Positions 26,535 through 35,326 of a stretch of 64,000 nucleotides of DNA are shown here, piece by piece. The notes under the pieces are model-generated. The model did not search any database. It was given only the letters and a program-made list of their open reading frames with translations, and was not told the DNA's origin. The stretch is from Varibaculum cambriense (GTDB lineage: Bacteria > Actinomycetota > Actinomycetes > Actinomycetales > Actinomycetaceae). The DNA lies in NCBI RefSeq assembly GCF_002848005.1, contig NZ_PKHX01000005.1:124001-188000 (forward strand), written 5' to 3'. The position numbers and the translations under genes were made by a program. The first letter of the stretch is position 1, and each line of letters starts with the position of its first letter.

Positions 26535-27518
26535 ATGGGCGAAACCCCTAATAAATACGGCGCGCACTCGAGCGAACAGGAACAATGGGTGTTGAATGGC
26601 GAGCTGCACTCTGGCAACCCGGCCTCACAAAGAGAATCCGCTAGGTCGGCATCCGCTCAGCCGGAGCCTTCTGCAGGGCAAATGCCGAGTTCAAATGCAG
26701 CTAACGGTGAAAATAGTGTCAGTTTTGAGTCGCCAAATACTTCTTCGCCGGACTTTGGGGGAGAAAATTCGCCGTCTCCCTCGTTCCCGGAACCACCCCG
26801 TAAGTTTCCCGTTCCTCCCGGTTACGGGGGGAATGGCTCTGACTCGTGGCATGCGCCCTCCGGAATGCCGAATGCAGGAGGACCGGGAAATGTCGGTCCG
26901 GGCAGCTTTTCGGGCCTCGGGGACAATCCGGTGACTCCCCCTAAGAATCCAAAATCTCGCGCCCTGCCGATCACAGTTTTGGTAGTAGGAATTGTGCTGA
27001 TGCTGGTGGTAGCACCGATTGCTTTCGTCAGTATGGCAGTGGTTTCTGTTCTGCAATTAGATTCCAATAAGGAAACCCATTCTGGTGTCAATTCTATTAC
27101 CCGAACTGCTGACTACCAGGGAACTTCGCTGCTGATTGTGGAAGCATCTAACGGTGGTGATGTACGGTGCGATGCAACTTTTAATGGGGAAGAGATTGAG
27201 TCCCTATCTGGGGATGATAGTTTTGTCGCCGGTTTTGCCTCCGACCCAGATGAAGGGGATCAACATACCTTTATCTACAATCTTAATTCTCACGGAACCT
27301 TGAAGGTTAAATGTGAGCCCATCGATGACAAAGACGCCACCATCACCTCGATTGGCATTCTCCCTAACCTTTCCTTCGGGCCTCTGATTGCCGCTTTTGT
27401 GGTGCCCACCATAATAGGGTTTACCGGTCTAGGACTACTTATTTGGGGGATTGTGTGGACGGTGAAACGCGGTCGGGATAACCGACAAGCATTAATAAAT
27501 AACTCCTACTATCGGTAG
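26535..27518 (+). CDS. two-helix membrane protein with disordered N-terminus
   Basis: 327 residues, family not recognised. Residues 1-140 are Ser/Pro/Gly/Asn-rich and likely disordered in the cytoplasm. A first membrane helix (about 143-174) leads to an extracytoplasmic domain (about 175-282) with two cysteines (VRCDATFNG and LKVKCEPI) that could form a disulfide. A second helix (about 283-308) is followed by a basic tail (VKRGRDNRQ). GGGAGGAAC stands before the ATG, 39 bases downstream of hspR with no terminator between, so it may be read through from the heat-shock operon. No function is proposed. Confidence 0.72.
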   Translation: MGETPNKYGAHSSEQEQWVLNGELHSGNPASQRESARSASAQPEPSAGQMPSSNAANGENSVSFESPNTSSPDFGGENSPSPSFPEPPRKFPVPPGYGGNGSDSWHAPSGMPNAGGPGNVGPGSFSGLGDNPVTPPKNPKSRALPITVLVVGIVLMLVVAPIAFVSMAVVSVLQLDSNKETHSGVNSITRTADYQGTSLLIVEASNGGDVRCDATFNGEEIESLSGDDSFVAGFASDPDEGDQHTFIYNLNSHGTLKVKCEPIDDKDATITSIGILPNLSFGPLIAAFVVPTIIGFTGLGLLIWGIVWTVKRGRDNRQALINNSYYR

Positions 27519-27656
27519 TCGTAGGGCTGGAGCCTGGCTTTTCTGCTGAGTTAAGGGCTTTTTTGCTAGCTAAGTTAGCGTTCACTTAGCATTTTCCCCT
27601 GCTTATTTTGGGGGAGAACAAATACTGCTAGTGAGGTAGCTAACTCAGAATATAGA

Positions 27657-27677
27657 GTTGAGTGGAATAAACTCAAC
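27657..27677. promoter_or_regulatory. HspR operator (HAIR) of clpB
   Basis: GTTGAGT-N7-ACTCAAC, a perfect 7-bp inverted repeat of HAIR length, 66 bases before the clpB start and just downstream of TATAGA (27651-27656), a possible -10 box. The rest of the 224-base gap 27519-27742 is AT-rich leader with nothing else I can name. Confidence 0.9.
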
Positions 27678-27689
27678 TTTAGGGGTGTT
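27664..27689 (+). promoter_or_regulatory. SigH/SigR-like promoter candidate of clpB
   Basis: GGAAT (27664-27668), 18-base spacer, GTT (27687-27689), the same spacing as found at dnaK. The GGAAT lies in the centre of the HspR operator, so HspR would occlude it. Confidence 0.45.
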
Positions 27690-27742
27690 GGACTAAATAG
27701 CAACACCCCATCCCACCCGGATGGGAATATGGGAGGAAATAT

Positions 27743-30364
27743 ATGGAAACTAAACTTACTGTTAAATCGCAGGCTGCCTTAGGGGATGCGGTGCAAACCG
27801 CGCAAGCCAATAAAAACCCTCAGGTAGAGCCAGAACATCTTTTAAATGCCTTGCTGGGACAAACCGACTCGATCGCGTTTGCGCTCCTGGAGGCGGTAGT
27901 ACCAAATCGTACCCAACAGATTAACGCGCCCCTGCATCATATGCTCGGAACACTGCCTAGCGTCACCGGCAGTTCCGTCGGGGAAGTGCAAACCTCCCTG
28001 GCTATGCGGCGGGTTATTAATAAAGCCGGTGATTTGGCACGAGAACTTACCGACGAATACGTATCCACCGAACACCTGCTAATCGCCCTCGCCGATGAAT
28101 CTGAAGGGCAAACGGGCGTTAGCCGCCTGCTAAATGGTGCGGGCGCTAGCGTTAAAGCGCTGCGGGAAAAGCTGAAGGAAATTCGTAAAGATCCGGTGAC
28201 TTCTGAAGACCCCGAAGCTTCTTTCGATGCCTTGAAAAAGTATGGTCGTGACCTGACGGAAGTGGCGCGCAGCGGAAAACTCGATCCGGTAATCGGACGG
28301 GATAAAGAAATCCGGCGGGTAATCCAAGTGCTCTCGCGGCGTACCAAAAACAACCCGGTACTAATTGGAGAGGCCGGGGTAGGTAAAACCGCAGTGGTAG
28401 AAGGACTAGCGCAGCGGATTGTAGCCGGTGACGTTCCCCAGTCTTTACAAAATAAGAAACTGATTAGCCTGGACTTAGGAGCGATGGTCGCGGGCGCCAA
28501 GTACCGCGGCGAGTTTGAAGAGCGTCTCAAGGCCGTCCTCGAAGAAATCAAGAACGCCGGCGGGGAAGTCATCACCTTTATCGACGAGCTGCATACGGTA
28601 GTAGGTGCCGGAGGCGGTTCCGAGGGTGCCATGGACGCCGGCAACATGATTAAACCCATGCTGGCACGCGGTGAGCTACGGATGGTGGGTGCCACCACCC
28701 TGGACGAATACCGGCAAAATATCGAGAAAGACCCGGCTCTAGAGCGCCGCTTCCAACAGGTGTTTGTAGCCGAACCCTCGGTAGAAGATACGGTAGCGAT
28801 TCTGCGCGGGATCGCCCCCAAGTACGAGGCGCACCATAAGGTGACGATTACCGATGGGGCGCTGGTGGCGGCGGCGAAACTTTCGGATCGCTATATCACC
28901 GACCGCAACTTGCCGGATAAAGCTATTGACCTGATTGATGAGGCCGCTTCGCGGCTACGGATGGAGCTAGATTCCAGTCCGGTAGAGGTAGACGAAAAAC
29001 GCCGTCAGGTTGACCGGCTGAAAATGGAAGAAGCCTATTTAGCTGATTCCGAGGGCGAAGGCCTAGATGAGCAGACCAAAGCCCGGCTGGAAGATTTGCG
29101 CGCGGAAATCGCCAAGGAACAACAAGTCTTGGATGACCTCAATGTGCGGTGGGAATCCGAAAAAGCCTCCCGCAATAAGGTCGGGGATTTGCGTGCCCAA
29201 CTCGATAAGCTAAACACCCAGTTAGAGCGGGCAATGCGTAGTGGCGATTGGGAAAGTGCCGGACGACTGCAGAACGGAGAAATCCCGCAAATCCAGGCCG
29301 CGATCACCGCTGCTGAAAAGCAGGAGCAGCAAAGCGATGACTCCGATGCGATGGTGGTAGAAAAAGTCGGTCCTACCGAAGTTGCCGAAGTGGTGGAGTC
29401 CTGGACGGGGATCCCCACTGGGAAAATGCTGCAAACCGAAACTGACAAGCTGCTGCACATGGAAACCGAGATTGGTAAACGTCTAATCGGGCAGGAACAG
29501 GCAGTCCAAGCGGTATCAGATGCAGTCCGCCGCTCGCGGGCAGGAGTCTCTGACCCCAATCGTCCCACGGGATCCTTCCTCTTCCTTGGTCCTACCGGGG
29601 TGGGGAAGACCGAGCTTGCCAAGTCCTTAGCGGCATTTCTCTTTGATGACCCCGCCGCGATGGTGCGCATCGATATGAGCGAATACGGAGAAAAGCACTC
29701 GGTATCTCGCCTGATCGGAGCGCCTCCTGGCTATGTGGGTTATGAAGAAGGCGGACAGCTGACCGAGGCAGTGCGGCGGCGTCCCTACTCGGTGATTCTG
29801 CTGGATGAAGTGGAAAAGGCGCATCCGGAAATCTTCCACGTCCTATTGCAGGTACTAGATGACGGGAGACTCACTGACGGGCAAGGCCGGGTAGTGGATT
29901 TTCGTAACACTATTTTGGTGCTGACCTCTAACCTAGGTTCACAGTATCTGACCGAGAAAGATCTGGGCGAGGACGAGAAAGAACGATTGGTCAAGGAAGC
30001 GGTCAAGGCTAATTTCCGACCCGAGTTCTTGAATCGGCTGGACGAGATTTTGATCTTTAAGCCGCTCAGTCGGGCTCAGCTTGCCCAGATTGTGGATTTG
30101 CAGCTGTCTCAGGTTATGGAGCGCCTAGCTTCTCGGCGGTTGCAGCTAGAGGTTAGTGAGGATGCCAAGAGTTGGCTGGCTAACCGCGGTTACGACCCGG
30201 CGTTCGGGGCGCGCCCGCTGCGCCGTCTGATTCAAACCGAGATCGGCGACCAACTGGCCCAGGGACTGCTAGCCGGAAAGTGGGAGGATGGTTCCGTAAT
30301 CAAGGTGACGGTACCGCAGGGACACTCGGCTCCGGCGGGAAGGTTCCATCTCCAGCTAAGTTAA
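27743..30364 (+). CDS. clpB: protein disaggregase ClpB
   Basis: Hexameric AAA+ disaggregase that works with DnaK to recover aggregated proteins. 873 residues, normal for the family. The N-terminal Clp domain spans about 1-150. NBD1 has the Walker A GEAGVGKT near 207. A coiled-coil middle domain (about 400-530) is the docking site for DnaK. NBD2 has [12 protein letters not shown] near 616 and the [14 protein letters not shown]alker B. GGGAGGAAATAT precedes the ATG. It has its own promoter with a HAIR site and ends at an intrinsic terminator. Confidence 0.99.
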   Translation: METKLTVKSQAALGDAVQTAQANKNPQVEPEHLLNALLGQTDSIAFALLEAVVPNRTQQINAPLHHMLGTLPSVTGSSVGEVQTSLAMRRVINKAGDLARELTDEYVSTEHLLIALADESEGQTGVSRLLNGAGASVKALREKLKEIRKDPVTSEDPEASFDALKKYGRDLTEVARSGKLDPVIGRDKEIRRVIQVLSRRTKNNPVLIGEAGVGKTAVVEGLAQRIVAGDVPQSLQNKKLISLDLGAMVAGAKYRGEFEERLKAVLEEIKNAGGEVITFIDELHTVVGAGGGSEGAMDAGNMIKPMLARGELRMVGATTLDEYRQNIEKDPALERRFQQVFVAEPSVEDTVAILRGIAPKYEAHHKVTITDGALVAAAKLSDRYITDRNLPDKAIDLIDEAASRLRMELDSSPVEVDEKRRQVDRLKMEEAYLADSEGEGLDEQTKARLEDLRAEIAKEQQVLDDLNVRWESEKASRNKVGDLRAQLDKLNTQLERAMRSGDWESAGRLQNGEIPQIQAAITAAEKQEQQSDDSDAMVVEKVGPTEVAEVVESWTGIPTGKMLQTETDKLLHMETEIGKRLIGQEQAVQAVSDAVRRSRAGVSDPNRPTGSFLFLGPTGVGKTELAKSLAAFLFDDPAAMVRIDMSEYGEKHSVSRLIGAPPGYVGYEEGGQLTEAVRRRPYSVILLDEVEKAHPEIFHVLLQVLDDGRLTDGQGRVVDFRNTILVLTSNLGSQYLTEKDLGEDEKERLVKEAVKANFRPEFLNRLDEILIFKPLSRAQLAQIVDLQLSQVMERLASRRLQLEVSEDAKSWLANRGYDPAFGARPLRRLIQTEIGDQLAQGLLAGKWEDGSVIKVTVPQGHSAPAGRFHLQLS

Positions 30365-30378
30365 TGACATGATGTCAG

Positions 30379-30420
30379 AAAAGTGGCGCCACGGGACAAT
30401 AGTCCCCGGCGCCACTTTTT
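30379..30420 (+). terminator. intrinsic terminator after clpB
   Basis: AAAAGTGGCGCC pairs with GGCGCCACTTTTT around an inner GGGAC/GTCCC stem with an AATA loop, ending in a T-run. The remaining stretch to the next gene (30421-30650) is AT-rich with no structure I can identify. Confidence 0.92.
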
Positions 30421-30650
30421 ACTATTTTTTTGCAAAGCAATGATGGTTTCGCAGGTTGTGTGGTAATTTTTACTATGAAAAGTAAATATATTCTTAATGC
30501 CATCTTTGTTTATGTAATTCAACTACGAAATGTCATCGATTTGTTAGGTGCTTTGCGGGGAAAAACTGTATCCTAGTTAGAGCTTGGGGTTTTTGTGCCC
30601 AGATATAAAAAAGATAATAGGCGGTAGGCAAAAGGGAGGGGGATGCCCAG

Positions 30651-31646
30651 GTGCCCAAACCAGCACACAAGAGCGGGGAGCGCGGGCCCTACGCCGGTGG
30701 CGTGGCTCGACGCGAAGCCATACTTGACGCAACCGTAGACATGATTGCGGAAGTTGGCTACCACGGCCTATCTATGCGCGATGTGGCTCGCCGTGTTGGT
30801 ATTTCTCATCCCGGGGTTATCTATCACTTCCCTTCCAAAGAAGCCCTCCTGATGGCGGTTATCGAGCGCTACGAGGATCGCTCTAACTTCGACGTGCAGG
30901 CTATGCGGCATATGCAGCCTTTCGAAGTATTTAATGCCTTTACTGAACTGTCTACCGAGCTCAGCTCTAACCCCACGATCGTGGAAATGGAGTGCATACT
31001 TTCGGTGGAAGCCTCCAACGAGGTGCACCCCGCCCACGATCACTTTGCAGCCCGCTTTGAGGGATTGCAAAGCGTGCTGACTAGCGCATTTAGTCAGTTA
31101 CAAGCAGACGACCTGATTAACAAGGATGCCGATCCGAAGACACTGGCGCATTCCCTTCTGGCCGAATGGTACGGCCTGCATATCCAGTGGCTCTACAACA
31201 GGGACGGGGTAGATGTGGTCGGTTCCTTGACTAACTTGATTATTAATCAGGTCGATCTTTCCAACCCCAAGGCACTTCGTGCCATCATGTCCAGCGGTTT
31301 TGCTTCCCCCTCGGCAATGGCTGCAATCGAACAGGTGGCTGGGTTTACCTTGGAAGATTTGTTGGAAAAGGGATACATCAGCCTTTCCTCCCAGGAAATG
31401 GAGAAATACGGACTTTCGGACGTGCCCGAGGACATCCTGGACAAGATTGTTCGTTCCGGCATCCTGACGGCCAGCGACCTCGAATACGCGCAAGAAAATC
31501 AGGCTCTCAGCATCGATTTGTTGGGGCGTTTGGTTATCAACGGCGTTCTCGAAACCGAGGAATACAACACCTTGGCGGATGTTGGCGTCGTGCCGCGTGA
31601 AGCGGTGGCGGCACTTACCGCAGTTATGGCAGCTCGCCCCTTCTAG
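30651..31646 (+). CDS. TetR-family regulator with extended C-terminus
   Basis: 331 residues, well above the usual 190-230 of TetR repressors. The DNA-binding helix-turn-helix is at about residues 19-66 (ILDATVDMIAEVGYHGLSM, then HPGVIYHFPSKEALLMAVI). The ligand-binding/dimer domain ends near residue 190 (NLIINQVDL). A further 135 residues, helical and with no match I know, follow. GTG at 30651 is eight bases after GGGAGGGGG. The stop lies six bases before the serine hydrolase start, so the two genes are coupled. The effector is unknown. Confidence 0.85.
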   Translation: MPKPAHKSGERGPYAGGVARREAILDATVDMIAEVGYHGLSMRDVARRVGISHPGVIYHFPSKEALLMAVIERYEDRSNFDVQAMRHMQPFEVFNAFTELSTELSSNPTIVEMECILSVEASNEVHPAHDHFAARFEGLQSVLTSAFSQLQADDLINKDADPKTLAHSLLAEWYGLHIQWLYNRDGVDVVGSLTNLIINQVDLSNPKALRAIMSSGFASPSAMAAIEQVAGFTLEDLLEKGYISLSSQEMEKYGLSDVPEDILDKIVRSGILTASDLEYAQENQALSIDLLGRLVINGVLETEEYNTLADVGVVPREAVAALTAVMAARPF

Positions 31647-31652
31647 GAACTC

Positions 31653-32522
31653 GTGGGGATGGTTTTTGACCCAGTAGCTGCGGTTTTAGAGCAGTTCTCT
31701 TTTCCGGTCTCTTGCGCGCTTTTTTCCTTTGAATCTTCCAGCGCGCCTGAAAGCTGTAAGCTGCTAGGTACCTGGGGTGACCAGGATAAAGTCTATCCTT
31801 GGATGTCGGTGACCAAACTGGTTACCTCCCGCACGATTTTGGGGGCGGTAGAAAACGGTGTCCTCGACCTAGAGCAGCCCTTAGAGCAGCTACCGGGGGT
31901 GAGCGAGCCCCGCCCGGTGAGTGTCGCCGACCTGCTGGCGCACCGGGCCGGCCTCGATCATGAAAAACGAGAGTTTACCCGCGACCCCCATAGCCGTAGG
32001 GTGTACTCCAATTCTGGCTATGAGATTCTCGGCGACCTCCTCAGCGAGCACAGCGGGGTTCCTTTTGCTACCTGGGTAGTGGAAATGGTGTTTTCACCCC
32101 TGGGGATAAAACGCGAACTGCGCGGGTCACCTGCCTGGGATATGCACGGAAGCTTGCGGGAACTTTTGGCTTTTGCTTTTGAGGCCGCCTGCCCGCGTTT
32201 CCTCTGCCCAAGGCTGTTTTCTGCCTGGTCAGGTAGTGATGGGATGCAGCTACCCGGAGTGGTGCCCGGGTATGGATTCTATCGCGACAATGCCTGGGGG
32301 CTCGGCTGCGAAGTCCGCGCCGACAAAGACCCGCACTGGACGCTGCCTGGCTCCAGCGCGCAAACTTACGGTCATTTTGGGCAATCCGGATCCTTTCTGT
32401 GGATTGACCCCACCTCGCGTCTGGGAGCAGTTTTCTTAGGGCAAGAAGCTTTCGGCGCCCTCCATAAGCAGCTATGGCCGAAGCTAAACTGCGCCCTGCG
32501 GGAAGTAGCCAAAACTGCCTAA
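31653..32522 (+). CDS. serine hydrolase, beta-lactamase (S12) family
   Basis: 289-residue protein of the class C beta-lactamase/DD-peptidase family. SVTK (52-55) is the catalytic SxxK, YSNSGYE near 119 supplies the YxN motif, and HFGQSGS near 250 takes the place of KTG. No signal peptide is visible, so it is likely cytoplasmic, favouring an esterase or amidase role over cell-wall work. GTG at 31653 or ATG at 31659 could start it. It is downstream of and nearly touching the TetR gene, and is convergent with the exonuclease gene. Confidence 0.82.
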   Translation: MGMVFDPVAAVLEQFSFPVSCALFSFESSSAPESCKLLGTWGDQDKVYPWMSVTKLVTSRTILGAVENGVLDLEQPLEQLPGVSEPRPVSVADLLAHRAGLDHEKREFTRDPHSRRVYSNSGYEILGDLLSEHSGVPFATWVVEMVFSPLGIKRELRGSPAWDMHGSLRELLAFAFEAACPRFLCPRLFSAWSGSDGMQLPGVVPGYGFYRDNAWGLGCEVRADKDPHWTLPGSSAQTYGHFGQSGSFLWIDPTSRLGAVFLGQEAFGALHKQLWPKLNCALREVAKTA

Positions 32523-32527
32523 GGGTT

Positions 32528-33319
32528 TTACGGAGCCACCTCTAAAATCACCGGTACATGGTCAGAGGCGCCTTTGCCTTTCCGTTCCTCGCGTAAAGAC
32601 TCGGCGGCTTGGATCCGCTTTGCCAGGGCGGGGGAACAGTAGGCAAAATCAATCCGCATCCCTTCATTGCGGGGGAAACGTAGCTGTTTATAGTCCCAAT
32701 ATGTGTACTGGTCAAATAGGTCGCGGGTAACTTCGGTGAAACCGGAATCTGCGAAAGAAAAGAAGGCCTCGCGTTCGGGTTCAGACACGTGAGTGGCGCC
32801 GGCGAACACCTCCATATCCCACACATCCTGGTCAAAGGGGGCAATATTCCAGTCACCCATCAGTGCCAGTTGCGCCTGGGGATCCTCCTCGAGCAGTGAG
32901 GATGCATATTTGCGCAAGTTTTCTAGCCAGGAGAGCTTATAGCGGTAGTGGGGATGGGATAGTTCGCGTCCATTGGGAACATAGAGAGAAAAGATACGCA
33001 CCCCACCACAAGTGGCGCTGATTGCGCGCGGTTCCACCACCGGTTCTTTCCCGGGGTTAGCGTAGGCGGGTTGAGAGGGAAAATCCCGCTGCACGTCCTC
33101 GAGCCCTACCCGAGAAATAATTGCCACCCCATTCCACTGGTTCGCGCCATGTACCGCGACCTCGTAGCCGGCAGCGGTGAAAGGCTCAGATGGGAACTGC
33201 TCCGGGCGACACTTGGTTTCTTGTATCGCCAAAACATCCAAGTTTTCCCGCTCTAATAGCGCGCTTACCCGGTCTTGCCGAGCCCGAATAGAGTTAACGT
33301 TCCAAGTTGCAATCCTCAT
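32528..33319 (-). CDS. xth: exodeoxyribonuclease III
   Basis: 263-residue DNA-repair nuclease (AP endonuclease and 3' exonuclease). MRIATWNVNSIRAR is the typical N-terminus, with the metal-binding Glu in AIQETKC near 34. Further active-site motifs are LMGDWNIAPFD near 150 (Asp/Asn pair) and GASDHVPVIL near the C-terminus with the catalytic Asp-His. Acts in base-excision repair in the cytoplasm. It diverges from pyrE with 41 bases between the start codons. Confidence 0.96.
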   Translation of the reverse strand: MRIATWNVNSIRARQDRVSALLERENLDVLAIQETKCRPEQFPSEPFTAAGYEVAVHGANQWNGVAIISRVGLEDVQRDFPSQPAYANPGKEPVVEPRAISATCGGVRIFSLYVPNGRELSHPHYRYKLSWLENLRKYASSLLEEDPQAQLALMGDWNIAPFDQDVWDMEVFAGATHVSEPEREAFFSFADSGFTEVTRDLFDQYTYWDYKQLRFPRNEGMRIDFAYCSPALAKRIQAAESLREERKGKGASDHVPVILEVAP

Positions 33320-33360
33320 GTGCTAACCATATCGGTTACAAAACCGATAAACTGATTGCC

Positions 33361-33936
33361 ATGACCGCTAATGATTCTCAAAAAGCTCGCCTGGTTTCCT
33401 TAATCAAAGAGCTATCTGTTAAATATGGCGATTTCACGCTGGCCAGTGGAAAGAAATCCACATTCTATATTGATCTGCGTCGCTCTACCTTGCATCACGA
33501 AGCCTCGGTGTTGATTGGGCATGTGCTGCTGGATCTGCTGGAAGAGTCGGGTTTTCTACCAGAGGATATCGACGCAGTCGGGGGTCTGACTATGGGAGCC
33601 GATCCGGTAGCCTTCGCGATCATGCAGGCCGCTTCGTCGCGCGGCCTCGATATTGACGCCTTCGTAGTGCGTAAAGAAGCCAAAGATCATGGCATGGGAC
33701 GGCAGATTGAGGGTCCAGATATTGCCGGCAAACAGGTAGTTATTGTAGAAGATACTTCTACCACCGGTGGTTCACCTATTCAGGCGGCGCAAGCAGCAGA
33801 AAAAGCAGGAGCCAAAGTGCTTTGTGTAGCGGTGGTGGTTGACCGCGGCGATGTGGCGAAGCAAAAGGTTAACCAAGCTGGCTGGAAATATCTGGCGGCA
33901 CTAAATTTGGCAGATTTAGGAATCGAAGGGGATTAA
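33361..33936 (+). CDS. pyrE: orotate phosphoribosyltransferase
   Basis: Converts orotate and PRPP to orotidine 5'-phosphate in pyrimidine synthesis, the pathway also fed by carAB in this window. 191 residues from the ATG at 33361. FTLASGKKSTFYIDLRR is the family's N-terminal substrate segment, and VVIVEDTSTTGGSP near 124 is the PRPP-binding loop. The frame is open upstream to 33307 but would overlap the divergent exonuclease gene. The ribosome-binding site is weak. The SDR gene starts three bases after its stop. Confidence 0.95.
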   Translation: MTANDSQKARLVSLIKELSVKYGDFTLASGKKSTFYIDLRRSTLHHEASVLIGHVLLDLLEESGFLPEDIDAVGGLTMGADPVAFAIMQAASSRGLDIDAFVVRKEAKDHGMGRQIEGPDIAGKQVVIVEDTSTTGGSPIQAAQAAEKAGAKVLCVAVVVDRGDVAKQKVNQAGWKYLAALNLADLGIEGD

Positions 33937-33939
33937 AAA

Positions 33940-34713
33940 ATGTCATGGGTTTTAGTAACCGGAGCTTCCAGCGGGCTAGGGCTAGAGTTCTGTAACCAGT
34001 TGGCAGGGCGCGGACACAATGTGGTGATGGTTGCCCGGCGCGAAAATATTTTGCTGGAACAGGCGCAACGGATCGAAAATTTTTATGGAGTCACCTGCGA
34101 GGTGTTGCCGGCAGATTTAGCTTCCCAGGCCGGCTTAAAAGCGGTGGCGCGACGTTTGGCGGCCCAGGAGCGCCCGATTTCGCTACTGGTTAATAATGCT
34201 GGTTTCGCCCTGGCAGACGATTTTGTTGACGGATCTGCTTCCCAGCAGGTGCGCGGGTTAAATGTAATGGTGCGGGCAGTCATGTTGCTGTCGCAAACCG
34301 CGGCTTCTCGGATGCGCCGGCGTGGGCGCGGCGCGATTTTGAATGTTTCTTCGGTAGCCTCCGGAACGGCGATGGGAACCTATGCGGCTCATAAAACCTG
34401 GGTAGAAATCTTCAGTTGCGCCCTGGCGGAAGAACTGCGTGGCAGCGGGGTTCAGGTTATGGCGCTGAAGCCGGGCACTACCGATACTGGCTTCTTCAGC
34501 AAGATCACTACCAAGATCGAGGACGTGCCCACCATTGCTCGGCTAACGCCGGAATACGTGGTGGAACAGGCCTTGAACGACCTGGCGCGGGGCAAGGTAA
34601 TCTCGGTGCCATCTGTGATTTATAAGGTTATGGATTTCTTGACTTGGAAAGCACCCCGTTCCCTGGTGTGTCGCTTCACCGGTTACTTGCAGCGCGACCG
34701 GTTTAAAGTCTAA
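33940..34713 (+). CDS. SDR family oxidoreductase
   Basis: 257-residue short-chain dehydrogenase/reductase. The dinucleotide-binding TGASSGLG is at residues 7-14, NNAGFA near 87, a Ser in LNVSSVASG near 133, and the catalytic YAAHK at 148-152. The C-terminus (about 220-257) is basic and hydrophobic, which may give membrane association. Substrate unknown. It sits in a tight operon between pyrE and the TrmH-family methyltransferase gene (3- and 4-base gaps). Confidence 0.9.
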   Translation: MSWVLVTGASSGLGLEFCNQLAGRGHNVVMVARRENILLEQAQRIENFYGVTCEVLPADLASQAGLKAVARRLAAQERPISLLVNNAGFALADDFVDGSASQQVRGLNVMVRAVMLLSQTAASRMRRRGRGAILNVSSVASGTAMGTYAAHKTWVEIFSCALAEELRGSGVQVMALKPGTTDTGFFSKITTKIEDVPTIARLTPEYVVEQALNDLARGKVISVPSVIYKVMDFLTWKAPRSLVCRFTGYLQRDRFKV

Positions 34714-34717
34714 TCCG

Positions 34718-35326
34718 ATGGGTAACGGAGTTGGACCTTGGCCCGGCGGGCTAGAGCACTGGCCAGAAGGTGAGCATTGGGATCCTGATTTGCTGGCGGG
34801 AGGCGACCGGCGCAATGTGGAAGATCGTTTTCGCTATTGGCGTCGGGATGCTATTCGCGATTTCCTAGATAGCGAGCGTTTCCCGTTCCAGGTGGCGATC
34901 GAAAACCTCGATCATGATTTCAATATCGGTTCCATCGTACGTTCAGCAAATGCCTTCGGAGCTAACTCGGTACATATCGTAGGAAGACATCGCTGGAATA
35001 AGCGGGGGGCGATGGTAACTGATCGCTACCAGCATGTAGACCATTTCCCGGATGCCGAGTCTTTTGCCCATTGGGCGCGGGGAGCAGGGATCGCCCTCAT
35101 TGGGATTGACAATGTGGAAGGTTCTCAGCCGCTGGAGGACGCGGTTTTACCGGCAGAGTGTTGCCTGGTTTTCGGGTCGGAGGCGAACGGTCTGAGCCCA
35201 GAAATGCTCGCGGAATGCGCGGCGGTTTACGAGATTACCCAATATGGCTCTACCCGCTCCATAAACGTAGGCGCGGCCGCGGCGGTAGCCATGTGGGCGT
35301 GGGTGATTCAGCACCGCCGTTCCTAA
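34718..35326 (+). CDS. TrmH/SpoU family RNA 2'-O-methyltransferase
   Basis: 202-residue SPOUT methyltransferase that methylates a ribose 2'-OH in tRNA or rRNA. The three motifs are present: HDFNIGSIVRSANAFG near 64 (catalytic Asn/Arg), VFGSEANGLSPE near 149, and QYGSTRSINVGAAAAVAMW near 173, which build the knotted SAM site. The N-terminal 35 residues are Trp/Gly/Asp-rich and lack a separate substrate-binding domain. The target nucleotide cannot be told. The stop codon overlaps that of the convergent lipoprotein gene by four bases. Confidence 0.92.
   Translation: MGNGVGPWPGGLEHWPEGEHWDPDLLAGGDRRNVEDRFRYWRRDAIRDFLDSERFPFQVAIENLDHDFNIGSIVRSANAFGANSVHIVGRHRWNKRGAMVTDRYQHVDHFPDAESFAHWARGAGIALIGIDNVEGSQPLEDAVLPAECCLVFGSEANGLSPEMLAECAAVYEITQYGSTRSINVGAAAAVAMWAWVIQHRRS

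Noticed and set aside
27631..27648. TGAG-N8-CTCA upstream of clpB, considered as a second HAIR site.
   Set aside because: One base shorter than the HAIR spacing and outer arm bases do not match.
27937..28821. A 294-residue open frame on the minus strand inside clpB.
   Set aside because: Ser/Arg-rich shadow of codon usage in clpB; no family features.
31653..32522. Serine hydrolase considered as an antibiotic-resistance beta-lactamase.
   Set aside because: It has family SxxK and YxN motifs but no signal peptide, and the KTG element is replaced; resistance cannot be claimed.
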